Program-made: the position numbers and the translations under genes
Shown here: positions 33,501 through 40,513 of the stretch, one piece after another
Layout: every line of letters starts with the position of its first letter
How positions within the stretch are numbered: position 1 is the first letter of the stretch
Notes under the pieces: model-generated
Seen by the model: only the letters and a program-made list of their open reading frames with translations
Database searches by the model: none
What the model was told of the DNA's origin: nothing
NCBI GenBank assembly: GCA_965224755.1
Contig: OZ245061.1
Span: forward strand, 1,984,001-2,048,000
Reading direction: 5' to 3'
Source: Hellea sp965224755
GTDB lineage: Bacteria > Pseudomonadota > Alphaproteobacteria > Caulobacterales > Maricaulaceae
DNA length: 64,000 nucleotides

Positions 33501-35536
33501 TCTTCGACCAAACGCCAAGAGACAGCGTCTTTGACTCGCTCGCCCTTGAAATTCACCGCAACCAGATCCAACCCGACAGGTTTTTTGGAACTGGCATAGC
33601 CCCAATTAAAATCGGGCCGCACGCCGAGATAGGTATTTTCGGTGCGGACGGGAATACGCACACTATCGCGGACATAGCGCCCGCCCGGTTCGGCTACGCC
33701 GCCGGTGATTTGCACCCGCATCGGGAAACCCGCTTTGACGTTATTATTTTTAAGATCAAGACCGAGTTCGAGCTTGCCGGAAGCGTCGGTTACGCCGCCG
33801 TCCATATCAATGATGCGTTCCTGAAAGTTATCGGCAATTGGGCCGAAGGTATACTCGGCGAAATCCTTGAAGGGTTTAGGATCAATATGCAGACGGGCCT
33901 CGGCTTCGCCTTCCAGCGCTCCACCCGGAGCGCCATAAAGAAATTGCGCGTCCAGAACGACATCGCGGATTTCGCCCGAACGCAAAGGAGCGTCGTCAAC
34001 CTCAATGCCTAATTTGAGTTTTTGCGGCACAAAATCTTCGACCGAGAACTCGATACTGCCGACTTGGCCGATACCCTCCGCCTGAATAGCTACAGTCCAT
34101 ATTCCGCGCGGCGCAGAGAGAGGCACCTCATAATCCCAAGTGACAACGCCGCCGGTGGGCGCGTCTTCAAAGCGTTTTTTAAAGACGGTGGCTTTATTGG
34201 GTTTTTGCACAACCAGAGTCACCGGGCGATCTTCGAGGGCGCGGATTTTAGCATCGCGCAACATCACGGTCAGATGCGCCGTTTCGCCGGGGCGGTAAAC
34301 GCCGCGTTCGGCAAAGCCGTAAACATCGACATCGCCCGAGACGCGCCGCCCGCCAATATCAAAATCGGACAGATCGAGCGGCGAGCGCATCAAATCCAAA
34401 ATCGCGTAATCATTTTGGCGGCCATAGGCCATGACCATCTTGGGATAGGACGCGCCGCTGCCTTTGAGCAGCGGGGCGTCAAATTTCACCCGGCCTGTAC
34501 CGTCCGTGGTTTTCTCGGCCAGAATATCATTATTAGCCGCGACCAAAACCAGCTTGATCCCGCTTTGCAATTTCGCCGTATCAATAGAGCGCACAGAGAC
34601 GGTAAGCCCGTCCGCGCCTCTATAACTGGTCAGCGCCATGTCGGTGGACATAATCCAGCGCCAAGCATTGGCAGGGCGGTCTTTCTCGGCTTTGTCCCGC
34701 GCCGTCACAATATAGGCTCCGGGCGGTAAATCTTTGATCAGGCTGTGCATCGGCAGAACCGTTGTCACGGTTTCGTTGCGTTTTGTCTCGACGGGAACAT
34801 CGCCCGACCAGACTTCAACGCGCTTTCCATGGGCGGCATAGTCATAAGAATAATCCCCTTCGAGCGCCGACTCTCCGGGTTCAGGGGAGAGCTGGGAGAG
34901 GATACGGTCAGTGACGCGGTAAACTTTGACTGCAAGAGCTTCGACATTGACGGTTTCAATGGCGAGGCCTTGGGCATTGGCGCGCGGCAGGATTACGCCC
35001 TGCCCGGCAAAGCCGACAAAGCCCGGCTTATCGCCAAAGCTTATTTCCGCACTTTGCGCAGCTTCCAAAACCGCGCCCTCAACATCGGAAGGCAGGCCCT
35101 CGCGTAGAGTGACAGTATAGTCTTTTTCGAAACCGAAGCCGGAGGCGCAAAGCTGCGAGCCGTTTACATCCAGCGTGACAGGTATCTTCGGCGTTGTAAC
35201 AACATAATCCCGCAAAGCCGCGTCCGCGCCTATCTTCAGGTTTTGCGAGAAATTAAAACAGGCCTTGGGGGTCGAGCCGGACGTATCCGCTTCCCATCCC
35301 AGATAACGCAAAGTCTTGGCCAAGTCAGTTTGGGCATAATCGGCCCCGCGCTCTTGGACGGCCGCCTCAACGTCTTGCGCGGCCTGCCTTCCGCGCGGCT
35401 GAACCTGCACAGGGCTTGATCGCGTAGTCGACGGCGATGTCGCGCCATTATCACCTTTATAAAGATGGAACCCCGCCCACCATGCGAGCACAAATGCCCC
35501 GATAATTCCCAATGCGAATAAAAATTTGCGGTTCAT
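30587..35536 (-). CDS. Bacterial alpha-2-macroglobulin (YfhM-like)
   Basis: The 1649-residue periplasmic protease trap has an N-terminal hydrophobic segment (5-22) that is a signal anchor; no lipobox Cys is seen. Then come MG domains, the bait region, and the thioester motif GCTEQ with Cys1174 and Gln1177. The alpha-helical thioester domain follows (about 1150-1450), with the receptor-like domain at the C-terminus. Intact CxEQ marks a covalent trapping type. With pbpC downstream it forms the common bacterial pair. A pair of palindromic repeats lies between the two. Confidence 0.94.
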   Translation of the reverse strand: MNRKFLFALGIIGAFVLAWWAGFHLYKGDNGATSPSTTRSSPVQVQPRGRQAAQDVEAAVQERGADYAQTDLAKTLRYLGWEADTSGSTPKACFNFSQNLKIGADAALRDYVVTTPKIPVTLDVNGSQLCASGFGFEKDYTVTLREGLPSDVEGAVLEAAQSAEISFGDKPGFVGFAGQGVILPRANAQGLAIETVNVEALAVKVYRVTDRILSQLSPEPGESALEGDYSYDYAAHGKRVEVWSGDVPVETKRNETVTTVLPMHSLIKDLPPGAYIVTARDKAEKDRPANAWRWIMSTDMALTSYRGADGLTVSVRSIDTAKLQSGIKLVLVAANNDILAEKTTDGTGRVKFDAPLLKGSGASYPKMVMAYGRQNDYAILDLMRSPLDLSDFDIGGRRVSGDVDVYGFAERGVYRPGETAHLTVMLRDAKIRALEDRPVTLVVQKPNKATVFKKRFEDAPTGGVVTWDYEVPLSAPRGIWTVAIQAEGIGQVGSIEFSVEDFVPQKLKLGIEVDDAPLRSGEIRDVVLDAQFLYGAPGGALEGEAEARLHIDPKPFKDFAEYTFGPIADNFQERIIDMDGGVTDASGKLELGLDLKNNNVKAGFPMRVQITGGVAEPGGRYVRDSVRIPVRTENTYLGVRPDFNWGYASSKKPVGLDLVAVNFKGERVKDAVSWRLVEEDYDWHWYRERGRWRYRSDMRDVDVTKGETTIEADKPFRWTQRLPRGQYRLDLESADGAIAEYRFGVGWGGGSRAAGAPDKITMGAPERPQNPGDNFTLAIKAPYAGQGDLVIANDEIRIVQSITLPEGESEVSLPFDKSWGDGVYAMLTLYTPRDKAGQPVPRRAVGVSYVGLDRTNQTLELAINSPEVIRPRKPHVFTVDVKNARRGQSVWMNFAAVDEGILQLTKYKSPDSSGHFFGKKALGVTLRDDYARILNPNLGQPVNVRTGGDSLGGEGLTVVPTRTVSLFSGPVSVKGGKAVITLDIPDFNGELRLMATAWSETAIGSASSAVKVRDKVPAILGLPRFLAPGDIAFATVSLDNVEGKAGTYKAVLTSEAIIRSGGSTSFNLAQGKREEDKLEISAVDTGTDVLTLDVSGPGGYGVQSTFPIQVRAPYMDETTSVTRPLAAGETLTLTKALIAKYLPRSSDITVSVSQLAGIDPAPFIKSLRKYPYGCTEQTVSTAMPLLYVEDLGGFTDMADTQRRREIQKSVNRLVSRQGLDGAFGLWRAGDRYASPWLGIYATDFLQRAEKQGAYVPEDVMERAYTAAREITQMPRYTSLRYNFDYGWGRDNEAWRKAYQAQGASYAHYVLARGGKGDLSSLRYHFDNHRKKMKSPIGYAYLGKALFLMGDKARATQAFEDGMAIKNYDNIYDYYQSPLRDTAGFIALGAGELEAGMMSTLVSNLRRQMGAEAYTNTNQKAHIILALKALLQSSGKPQIAANGLALTGTDKRPSVSLLASNLDASPSLTNKGDKPVWVTTTINGIPKKAPQPAATAFTMAKRLYRMDGKAFKGGTLKQGERLIVKLHFTSKVRQARMIVIADMLPAGFEIETILRPEDGLLRDGQKGPYQWLGEIAEFDIAEARDDRFIASKRHYRWHRYEKGETAAYIVRAVTPGEFAMPGALIEDMYRPQDLARTAIGKISITADPAL

Positions 35537-35780
35537 AATGGCCCCTCACAGACATAACTTAAGAAGAATAAGCCGCTTCGTTACACTGATTCTAGGCGGA
35601 TGTGAGGCAAAACCATGCCGGAGCGAAGGCTTTGCCAAGACGGTTTGAGGGCGGTAGCTAATTCTTAACCCTGAATTTTGAACCTATCTTTACCACGTCT
35701 CTCAATAGGGCCGAAATCAGTTTCCTTTAATGATGTCTGTAACCGGGGATGAGCTCGGGATTAACTTTGGGAACTAAAAC
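35537..35780. promoter_or_regulatory. Divergent intergenic region (alpha-2-macroglobulin / exported paralogue)
   Basis: This 244-bp gap lies between two divergent genes and should hold promoters for both. I see no clear -35/-10 pair, tRNA, ORF or strong palindrome. A weak GGGA precedes the ATG at 35781. Confidence 0.35.
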
Positions 35781-36653
35781 ATGTCTTTTAAAAAACTCGC
35801 AATTGCGGGCGGTGTTACCGCTTCGCTCTTGGCAAGTACGGCTTATGCGTCAGTTATTGACCGCCCGTTCTTCCAAGTCTTAGGCGTTGTTGTCGTGTGG
35901 GGCGGCACTGACTATGACGAAAATGGCGGTACAGCACCTGTTGTATCCGACTTCGTTCTACTCACGCCAGCTTCCGGTTCTGCCGGCGCTGACCTTATCG
36001 CAGGTAATGATGTCTATTCTGTCGTAACAGGCTCATTAACGCCAATTTCTGACAGCGGCACTGCTGTTGACAGCACGGCTGTTTTCGATCCTGTTACAGG
36101 CGAAACTTCAGGCGGTGTATTCGCGGATAACGGCACTGCCGGTGTTCTGGACGCGGCTGATACGCTGACAGCTTTCGGTATTGATGCCACAACTGATATT
36201 TCAGGCGGCCTTGTTGGATCGCATAATTCAAGCTTCTATGTCGCGTCTAACGCTGCATTTGATATCTTCGCGCAAAGCTCTAATGTTGTCGCCACAGGTG
36301 ATTTCTTGGCTGACGGCGTTGACGATACGAATATCGCTTACGCTATGTCTGTAAATGTCTCCGGTGATGACGGTCTTGCTTATGGCGGAAACGCTCAAGA
36401 CCCATCAACAGGCGGCACAGGCGTTCTGGCTGCGATCGATTCGCTTGATGATATGTCAACACAGACAAAAGTCTTTGACGGTGGTCAGCGCACAGCGGCC
36501 TCTATCGGCGCTCTTGCAGCGCAATCTGTTCGTTTTGACAGTGTTTATACGCTGGATGCCGATACAGTTACAGCCGGTATTCAAGGCTACGACCTGTCAA
36601 TGGGTGTCGGAACTTTGCAAGCCGACGTGACTTACACAATCTTCGTTCCGTAA
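35781..36653 (+). CDS. Exported protein of unknown family, paralogue 1
   Basis: The 290-residue precursor has a Sec signal peptide (basic MSFKK, hydrophobic core to about residue 21, cleavage near AYAS). The mature part is acidic and Gly/Ser/Thr/Asp rich, has almost no Lys or Arg and no Cys, and is probably beta-rich and secreted or surface-exposed. The C-terminus is LQADVTYTIFVP. No known domain is recognised. A related gene follows in tandem, and the C-terminal DNA of the two is nearly identical. A rho-independent terminator follows at 36676. Confidence 0.72.
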   Translation: MSFKKLAIAGGVTASLLASTAYASVIDRPFFQVLGVVVVWGGTDYDENGGTAPVVSDFVLLTPASGSAGADLIAGNDVYSVVTGSLTPISDSGTAVDSTAVFDPVTGETSGGVFADNGTAGVLDAADTLTAFGIDATTDISGGLVGSHNSSFYVASNAAFDIFAQSSNVVATGDFLADGVDDTNIAYAMSVNVSGDDGLAYGGNAQDPSTGGTGVLAAIDSLDDMSTQTKVFDGGQRTAASIGALAAQSVRFDSVYTLDADTVTAGIQGYDLSMGVGTLQADVTYTIFVP

Positions 36654-36675
36654 GGGCGATAGAAAAACAACTTCC

Positions 36676-36709
36676 GCCCCGGATCAGGTTTTGATTCGGG
36701 GCTTATTTT
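36676..36709 (+). terminator. Rho-independent terminator after exported paralogue 1
   Basis: Stem GCCCCGGATCA / TGATTCGGGGC with a GGTTT loop, followed by TTATTTT. It ends the first paralogue's transcript and separates it from the second. Confidence 0.85.
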
Positions 36710-36722
36710 GTGGGGAACAATA

Positions 36723-37614
36723 ATGACTATTAAGAAAATCGGCATCACTGCCAGTATATTAGCAGGATTGCTCGCAACGAGCGCTTTCGCATCTGTCATA
36801 GACAGACCTTTTTTTTCAATCCATTGGCGTCGTGATTGTCTGGGGCGACACTGATTTTGCTGAAAATCCGGGCTTCGCTCCCGTTGTTTCAGATTTCGTT
36901 TTACTCACGCCCGCATCAGGAACCGTAGGGGCTGACTTGATCAGTACGGATGTTTACGCCGTCAGTACGGGATCATTGGATCCTATTTCCGGTTCCGGGA
37001 CAGCCGTTGATAGAAACGGGATATTAAATCCATTATCAGGCGCGGCTTCAGGCGGAGTTTTTACAGATAACGGAACAAGCGGGCTTTTAGATGCCTCTGA
37101 TACCTTGACCGCTTTCGGAATTGATGGCGCAACAAATACGACAGGCGGGCTCGCGGCTTCACATCACACCAGTTTTTATATTGCTTCTAACGCGGCTTTC
37201 GACATTTTCGCTCAAAGCTCCAATGTCATTGTGACAGGTGACTTTTTAGCCGACGGCGTTGACGATGCGAATATCAGCTTTGATTTGTCAATAACACAAA
37301 CAGGCAGTGATAATTTACAATTCAGTGCCACAACCCTCACATTCGGGGCTAACGCACAAGACCCTTCTGCTGGCGGAGTTGGCGTAAATCCGGCCATTAA
37401 TAGTCTGGACGACATATCTGTCCAATCAAAAGTTTTTGATGGCGGGCGGCGAACAGCGGCGTCTCTCGGAAGTATTGTTGAGCAATCTGTGCGTTTTAAC
37501 AGCGTTTATGAATTTGACTCAGAGCCGACAACGGCCGGCGTCCAAGACTATGATTTCTCAATGGGTATCGGGACGTTGCAAGCCGACGTAACTTACACAA
37601 TCTTCGTTCCGTAA
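36723..37614 (+). pseudogene. Exported protein paralogue 2, frameshifted at a T8 run
   Basis: The ATG at 36723 starts a signal peptide much like paralogue 1 (MTIKKIGITASILAGLLATS). The frame then reads into a run of eight T at 36809-36816 and ends at TGA 36852-36854 after 43 residues. If the run had seven T the frame would continue as RPFFQSIGVVIVWG, matching paralogue 1, and run to TAA at 37614 with 296 residues. The rest (the +1 frame, 36832-37614) is intact, with no further stop, and ends in the same LQADVTYTIFVP. The single base may be phase-variable slippage, a sequencing error or the start of decay. Confidence 0.82.
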
Positions 37615-37652
37615 GGCCGCTTGATTAAATACGTTCACGCATGAACATGAAG

Positions 37653-37680
37653 GGTCGCCGGGAAACCGGTGGCCTTTTTT
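37653..37680 (+). terminator. Rho-independent terminator after exported paralogue 2
   Basis: Stem GGTCGCCGG / CCGGTGGCC (with G-T wobbles) closed by a GAAA tetraloop and followed by six T. It ends just before the stop codon of the convergent Hpt gene. Confidence 0.88.
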
Positions 37681-37681
37681 G

Positions 37682-38056
37682 TTATGAGCGCATCTGGTTA
37701 AGTTTCCGGCGATATTCCCAGCGCTGGATTTCGGTGATGGTGCGGGAAATTCTGAATTCTATATTCTGCACAGCGACTTCGCGGCCTCCGGGGCGGTTGC
37801 CCTCCCCGACCAATATTTCAGCCTGTTCGCATAATTCAGCCAATTTCACGGCCCCAACAGCTTTGGCTGTGCCTTTTAAGGAATGGGTGACCGATTCCCA
37901 AATCTCGTCATCGGCATCAACGGTTAGCATCCGCCCCCACATCTCGACCTGATGTTGGAACAGGCCAAAAACCTCTGCCGTCAGGGCGATATCCCCGTCA
38001 ACATATTGATTTAAATGATCAAAATCGATCTCGGTTTCAGAATCATCTGTGTTCAT
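37682..38056 (-). CDS. Histidine phosphotransfer (Hpt) domain protein
   Basis: This 124-residue all-helical single-domain protein has its phosphoacceptor at His58 in 'VTHSLKGTAKAVGA', the canonical H-x-L-K-G-x-A pattern. The Lys and Gly around it are those that contact the receiver domain. Standalone Hpt proteins relay phosphate between hybrid kinases and response regulators. The sequence gives no kinase or regulator partner in this window. Confidence 0.85.
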   Translation of the reverse strand: MNTDDSETEIDFDHLNQYVDGDIALTAEVFGLFQHQVEMWGRMLTVDADDEIWESVTHSLKGTAKAVGAVKLAELCEQAEILVGEGNRPGGREVAVQNIEFRISRTITEIQRWEYRRKLNQMRS

Positions 38057-38157
38057 GAGCCTTGAATAGCGGATTAACTGAATATGAACAGGAATTTCAG
38101 CATAGGCTCAGCCGGGCTTTGCTAGGCAGGGATTGTCGCTAACCCAAGGAGGTCCCC

Positions 38158-38865
38158 ATGACCAAAACATCCCGACATCAACTCACCAAAGCTCTGTTAG
38201 CGGCCTGTGCACTGACTGTACTCGCCGCAGCTCCCGCCGCTTTCGCCGCCCCGACAGTGGATAACAAGCTCTATTCGGCGAAACAGGTCCCGAATTATAT
38301 CAAGACCGCAGATCATAGTGATCGCCGTTCTGACAGATCGCGTGAGCACCGCGGAGATCGTTCCCGTGGTCATCGCTCGGATCGGCATCACAGTGACAGA
38401 CATCGCAGTGATCGACATCGCTCTGACAGGCATCGCGGATATCGCTCTGATCGGCACCGCTCTGATCGTGGGCGTCATTACAGACGGGATCGCGGCCACC
38501 GCAATTATCGCCGTGATTACCGCCGCCGGGATCATTACCGGCCTAATCGCCGCCATGTAAACCGGAACTATAACCGCCAGCATAATGGCTATTACACGCC
38601 TTACCGCAGTAATGTCGGCATTAGCTTTAACTTCGGAACGCCCGGATATAGCCGCTATCGTTGGTCTCAAAACCCCTATAGCTTCTACCGCCCGACTTAC
38701 GGCTCTTATGGCTATTACCAGACCAGCACGACCTGCCGCCGGGTCACCGTAGAGGCTTGGCACCATGGCCATAGTGAATTGGTCAGCGTCAAGCAGTGCT
38801 CCAACCCTTGGGACGGCACTTATATTGTCCAAGGCTCCGAGCGGGTGATTAACTGCCGCTGGTAG
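38158..38865 (+). CDS. Exported Arg/His/Ser-rich repeat protein
   Basis: The 235-residue precursor has a Sec signal peptide (hydrophobic 13-29, cleavage after AFA-A). Residues about 52-140 are a run of short SDRHR-like units with many Arg, His, Ser and Asp, then an Arg/Tyr/Asn-rich stretch. The C-terminal 70 residues are Tyr-rich and include 'TTCRRVTVEAWHHGHSELVSVKQC' in part, with the two Cys likely to form a disulfide. A very strong AAGGAGGT precedes the ATG. Similar tails occur in small alphaproteobacterial exported proteins of unknown role. The charge suggests binding to polyanions, but that is inference. Confidence 0.68.
   Translation: MTKTSRHQLTKALLAACALTVLAAAPAAFAAPTVDNKLYSAKQVPNYIKTADHSDRRSDRSREHRGDRSRGHRSDRHHSDRHRSDRHRSDRHRGYRSDRHRSDRGRHYRRDRGHRNYRRDYRRRDHYRPNRRHVNRNYNRQHNGYYTPYRSNVGISFNFGTPGYSRYRWSQNPYSFYRPTYGSYGYYQTSTTCRRVTVEAWHHGHSELVSVKQCSNPWDGTYIVQGSERVINCRW
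38318..38530 (+). repeat. Short degenerate repeats in DNA coding the Arg/His region
   Basis: Units of about 15-18 bp (variants of GACAGACATCGCAGTGATCG) repeat within the gene. They encode the SDRHR units and are imperfect, so the array is probably moderately old. This is protein-coding repetition, not a CRISPR array. Confidence 0.6.
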
Positions 38866-38887
38866 GCTTTGACTACTCCTAACCTTA

Positions 38888-38913
38888 AACCGCGCCTTTG
38901 GGCGCGGTTTTTT
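38888..38913 (+). terminator. Rho-independent terminator after the Arg/His-rich gene
   Basis: Stem AACCGCGCC / GGCGCGGTT with a TTTG loop, followed by TTTT. Nine perfectly paired bases. Confidence 0.9.
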
Positions 38914-38970
38914 AATATCCGCTTTACGGTTTTTACGCCATAGTCCGCAAAACGACACAGGACTCATGAT

Positions 38971-40116
38971 ATGGCCATACGCCCCGATACCTATTTTGAA
39001 CAAACCCGGCACGGCGTCTCGCGCTGGTGGAGCTGGATCATGGTGTTTTGGTTTACGGTGCTGGGGTGGCTTGCCTCGCAATTTGTTTTTACAGGGCCGA
39101 TAGGCCCTATCCTTGATGAGGTTGATCCTGAACTCAGCAACAAAATGCTGGAAGCCAGTGTGGCCATGTTCTCCGGCGATAATATGATGATTATGGGGCT
39201 ATATGGCGGGGTTTTTCTTCTAAGCTCGATTTTGGGCGGCCTATTCTGGCTCATCCACCGGACGACAAAAGATACCACACGGCGTGTCTTCGGGATTTTG
39301 ACAGGTATCTTCGTCGCAGCGTCATTTTTTAGCCTGTTTAAGCTTATGCCGATGATGAGCAGCCCTGAACTCAGCGAACTTAACGGCCAGATGGTCGCCG
39401 CCAGCCCGCTGATTTTTGCGCTGATCCTTTTGACCTTCCCCGGAACATTGGTCGCGCCTTATCTCGGCCAAAAGTTTTTACACAAACGCTCCATCAAAAG
39501 CCTGCATACGGCGGCGAGTAAAATCCGCTGGGGCCGCGGTCTGCAATGTTTCCTCGCTACGTGGATAATTCTGGGTAGTTTAACGGCTATCGGGCATTTC
39601 ACAGGTATTAGCCGCGTGGATACAAATTTTGATAGCGGGCGTTTTCTCGGCTATGCCGTGGTCTCGCTTTTACTCCTGCCCCTGCAATCCGGCACGGAAG
39701 AGATCATCTTTCGCGGTTATCTTAATCAGGGTTTCCATCACTTCATAAAAAATAAGTGGGTGGTCTTTACAATTACCAGCCTGATGTTCATGGCCATGCA
39801 TTTGGCTAATCCCGAAGCCGCCGCAGGCGCAGAAGCCGGGACATTACCCCTGACCATGAGCAGCTATTTCGCCTTCGGCTTCACGGCTTGCCTATTGGTT
39901 TGGATGGATAACGGGTTGGAATCAGCCATTGGCTTTCATGCCGCAAATAATACATTCGCGGCGATATTCGTGAATTATGACGGCTCGGTCATACCAACGC
40001 CGTCACTCTTTCAAGCCCATCCCAATCTTCCCGTCGATATTACGGTTGGATTTATAGCCTTCGCAGCGATTTTGACGGCCATGTATCTGACGCGAAAACC
40101 GCTACACATGAGCTAG
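38971..40116 (+). CDS. CPBP-family intramembrane metalloprotease
   Basis: The 381-residue polytopic membrane protein has the CPBP (Abi) motif 1 'EEIIFRGYLNQG' (EExxxR), motif 2 'FMAMHLANPE', and motif 3 'FHAANNTF'. These give the glutamates and histidines of the Rce1-like active site. About eight hydrophobic segments are visible. Substrate unknown. The 3' end overlaps the convergent small gene by 4 bp. Confidence 0.88.
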   Translation: MAIRPDTYFEQTRHGVSRWWSWIMVFWFTVLGWLASQFVFTGPIGPILDEVDPELSNKMLEASVAMFSGDNMMIMGLYGGVFLLSSILGGLFWLIHRTTKDTTRRVFGILTGIFVAASFFSLFKLMPMMSSPELSELNGQMVAASPLIFALILLTFPGTLVAPYLGQKFLHKRSIKSLHTAASKIRWGRGLQCFLATWIILGSLTAIGHFTGISRVDTNFDSGRFLGYAVVSLLLLPLQSGTEEIIFRGYLNQGFHHFIKNKWVVFTITSLMFMAMHLANPEAAAGAEAGTLPLTMSSYFAFGFTACLLVWMDNGLESAIGFHAANNTFAAIFVNYDGSVIPTPSLFQAHPNLPVDITVGFIAFAAILTAMYLTRKPLHMS

Positions 40117-40382
40117 CCGATAGCTTTACGGCCCTTATCGGTTAGGCGGCAGACGAGCCAGTCCGGCTTTAACGGATTGGCGAACCAGCGCACGGCATAG
40201 CCTTTTTTCAGGCAGGCCTGAATAAGCGAGGCGCTGATTTCCTGACCGCGAGTATCGAATAAAGGCAGTTTCCCGCCCGGTTGCTTTATGCCGGAGGCGA
40301 GATAAGCCCGCTCGGCATCCGAAATTACGCTACGCCTAGATGTCTTAGACCTTGCCGCGCGCGACTTTATTGCTGTGTTCAT
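40113..40382 (-). CDS. Small hypothetical basic protein
   Basis: This 89-residue protein starts at MNTAIKSRAARSK. The Arg/Lys-rich N-terminus is followed by a compact region with a helix ('SASLIQACLKKGYAV'), a Trp-rich segment ('RWFANPLKPDW') and an end 'CRLTDKGRKAIG' that resembles the wing of winged-helix proteins. No family is recognised. The frame is open further upstream to 40502 with a possible longer start. The end overlaps the CPBP gene by 4 bp. Confidence 0.45.
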   Translation of the reverse strand: MNTAIKSRAARSKTSRRSVISDAERAYLASGIKQPGGKLPLFDTRGQEISASLIQACLKKGYAVRWFANPLKPDWLVCRLTDKGRKAIG

Positions 40383-40513
40383 TGACCAGCCCACCCATTT
40401 TACTTCACCAATGTCGGATATCGCCGTCTTCGCAGCTTTTCCCCGACTTAATGACATGGTAAGGGAAAACGGCTTAGATTCAGTTAATAAGACTAAAAAC
40501 AAACAGGGACGGC

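Noticed and set aside
32966..34012. A 348-residue open frame on the plus strand inside the alpha-2-macroglobulin gene
   Set aside because: Long shadows are expected opposite a long gene of this composition; the frame contains no domain, and the minus-strand gene is certain.
38318..38530. Short regular repeats that could suggest a CRISPR array
   Set aside because: The repeats are imperfect, without spacers of constant size, lie inside a coding frame with a signal peptide, and encode SDRHR units. No cas genes are present.
38197..39081. A 294-residue minus-strand frame opposite the Arg/His-rich gene
   Set aside because: It is the antisense of the repeats, rich in Ile, Ala and Val by complementarity, and runs across the strong terminator at 38888 and into the start of the CPBP gene.
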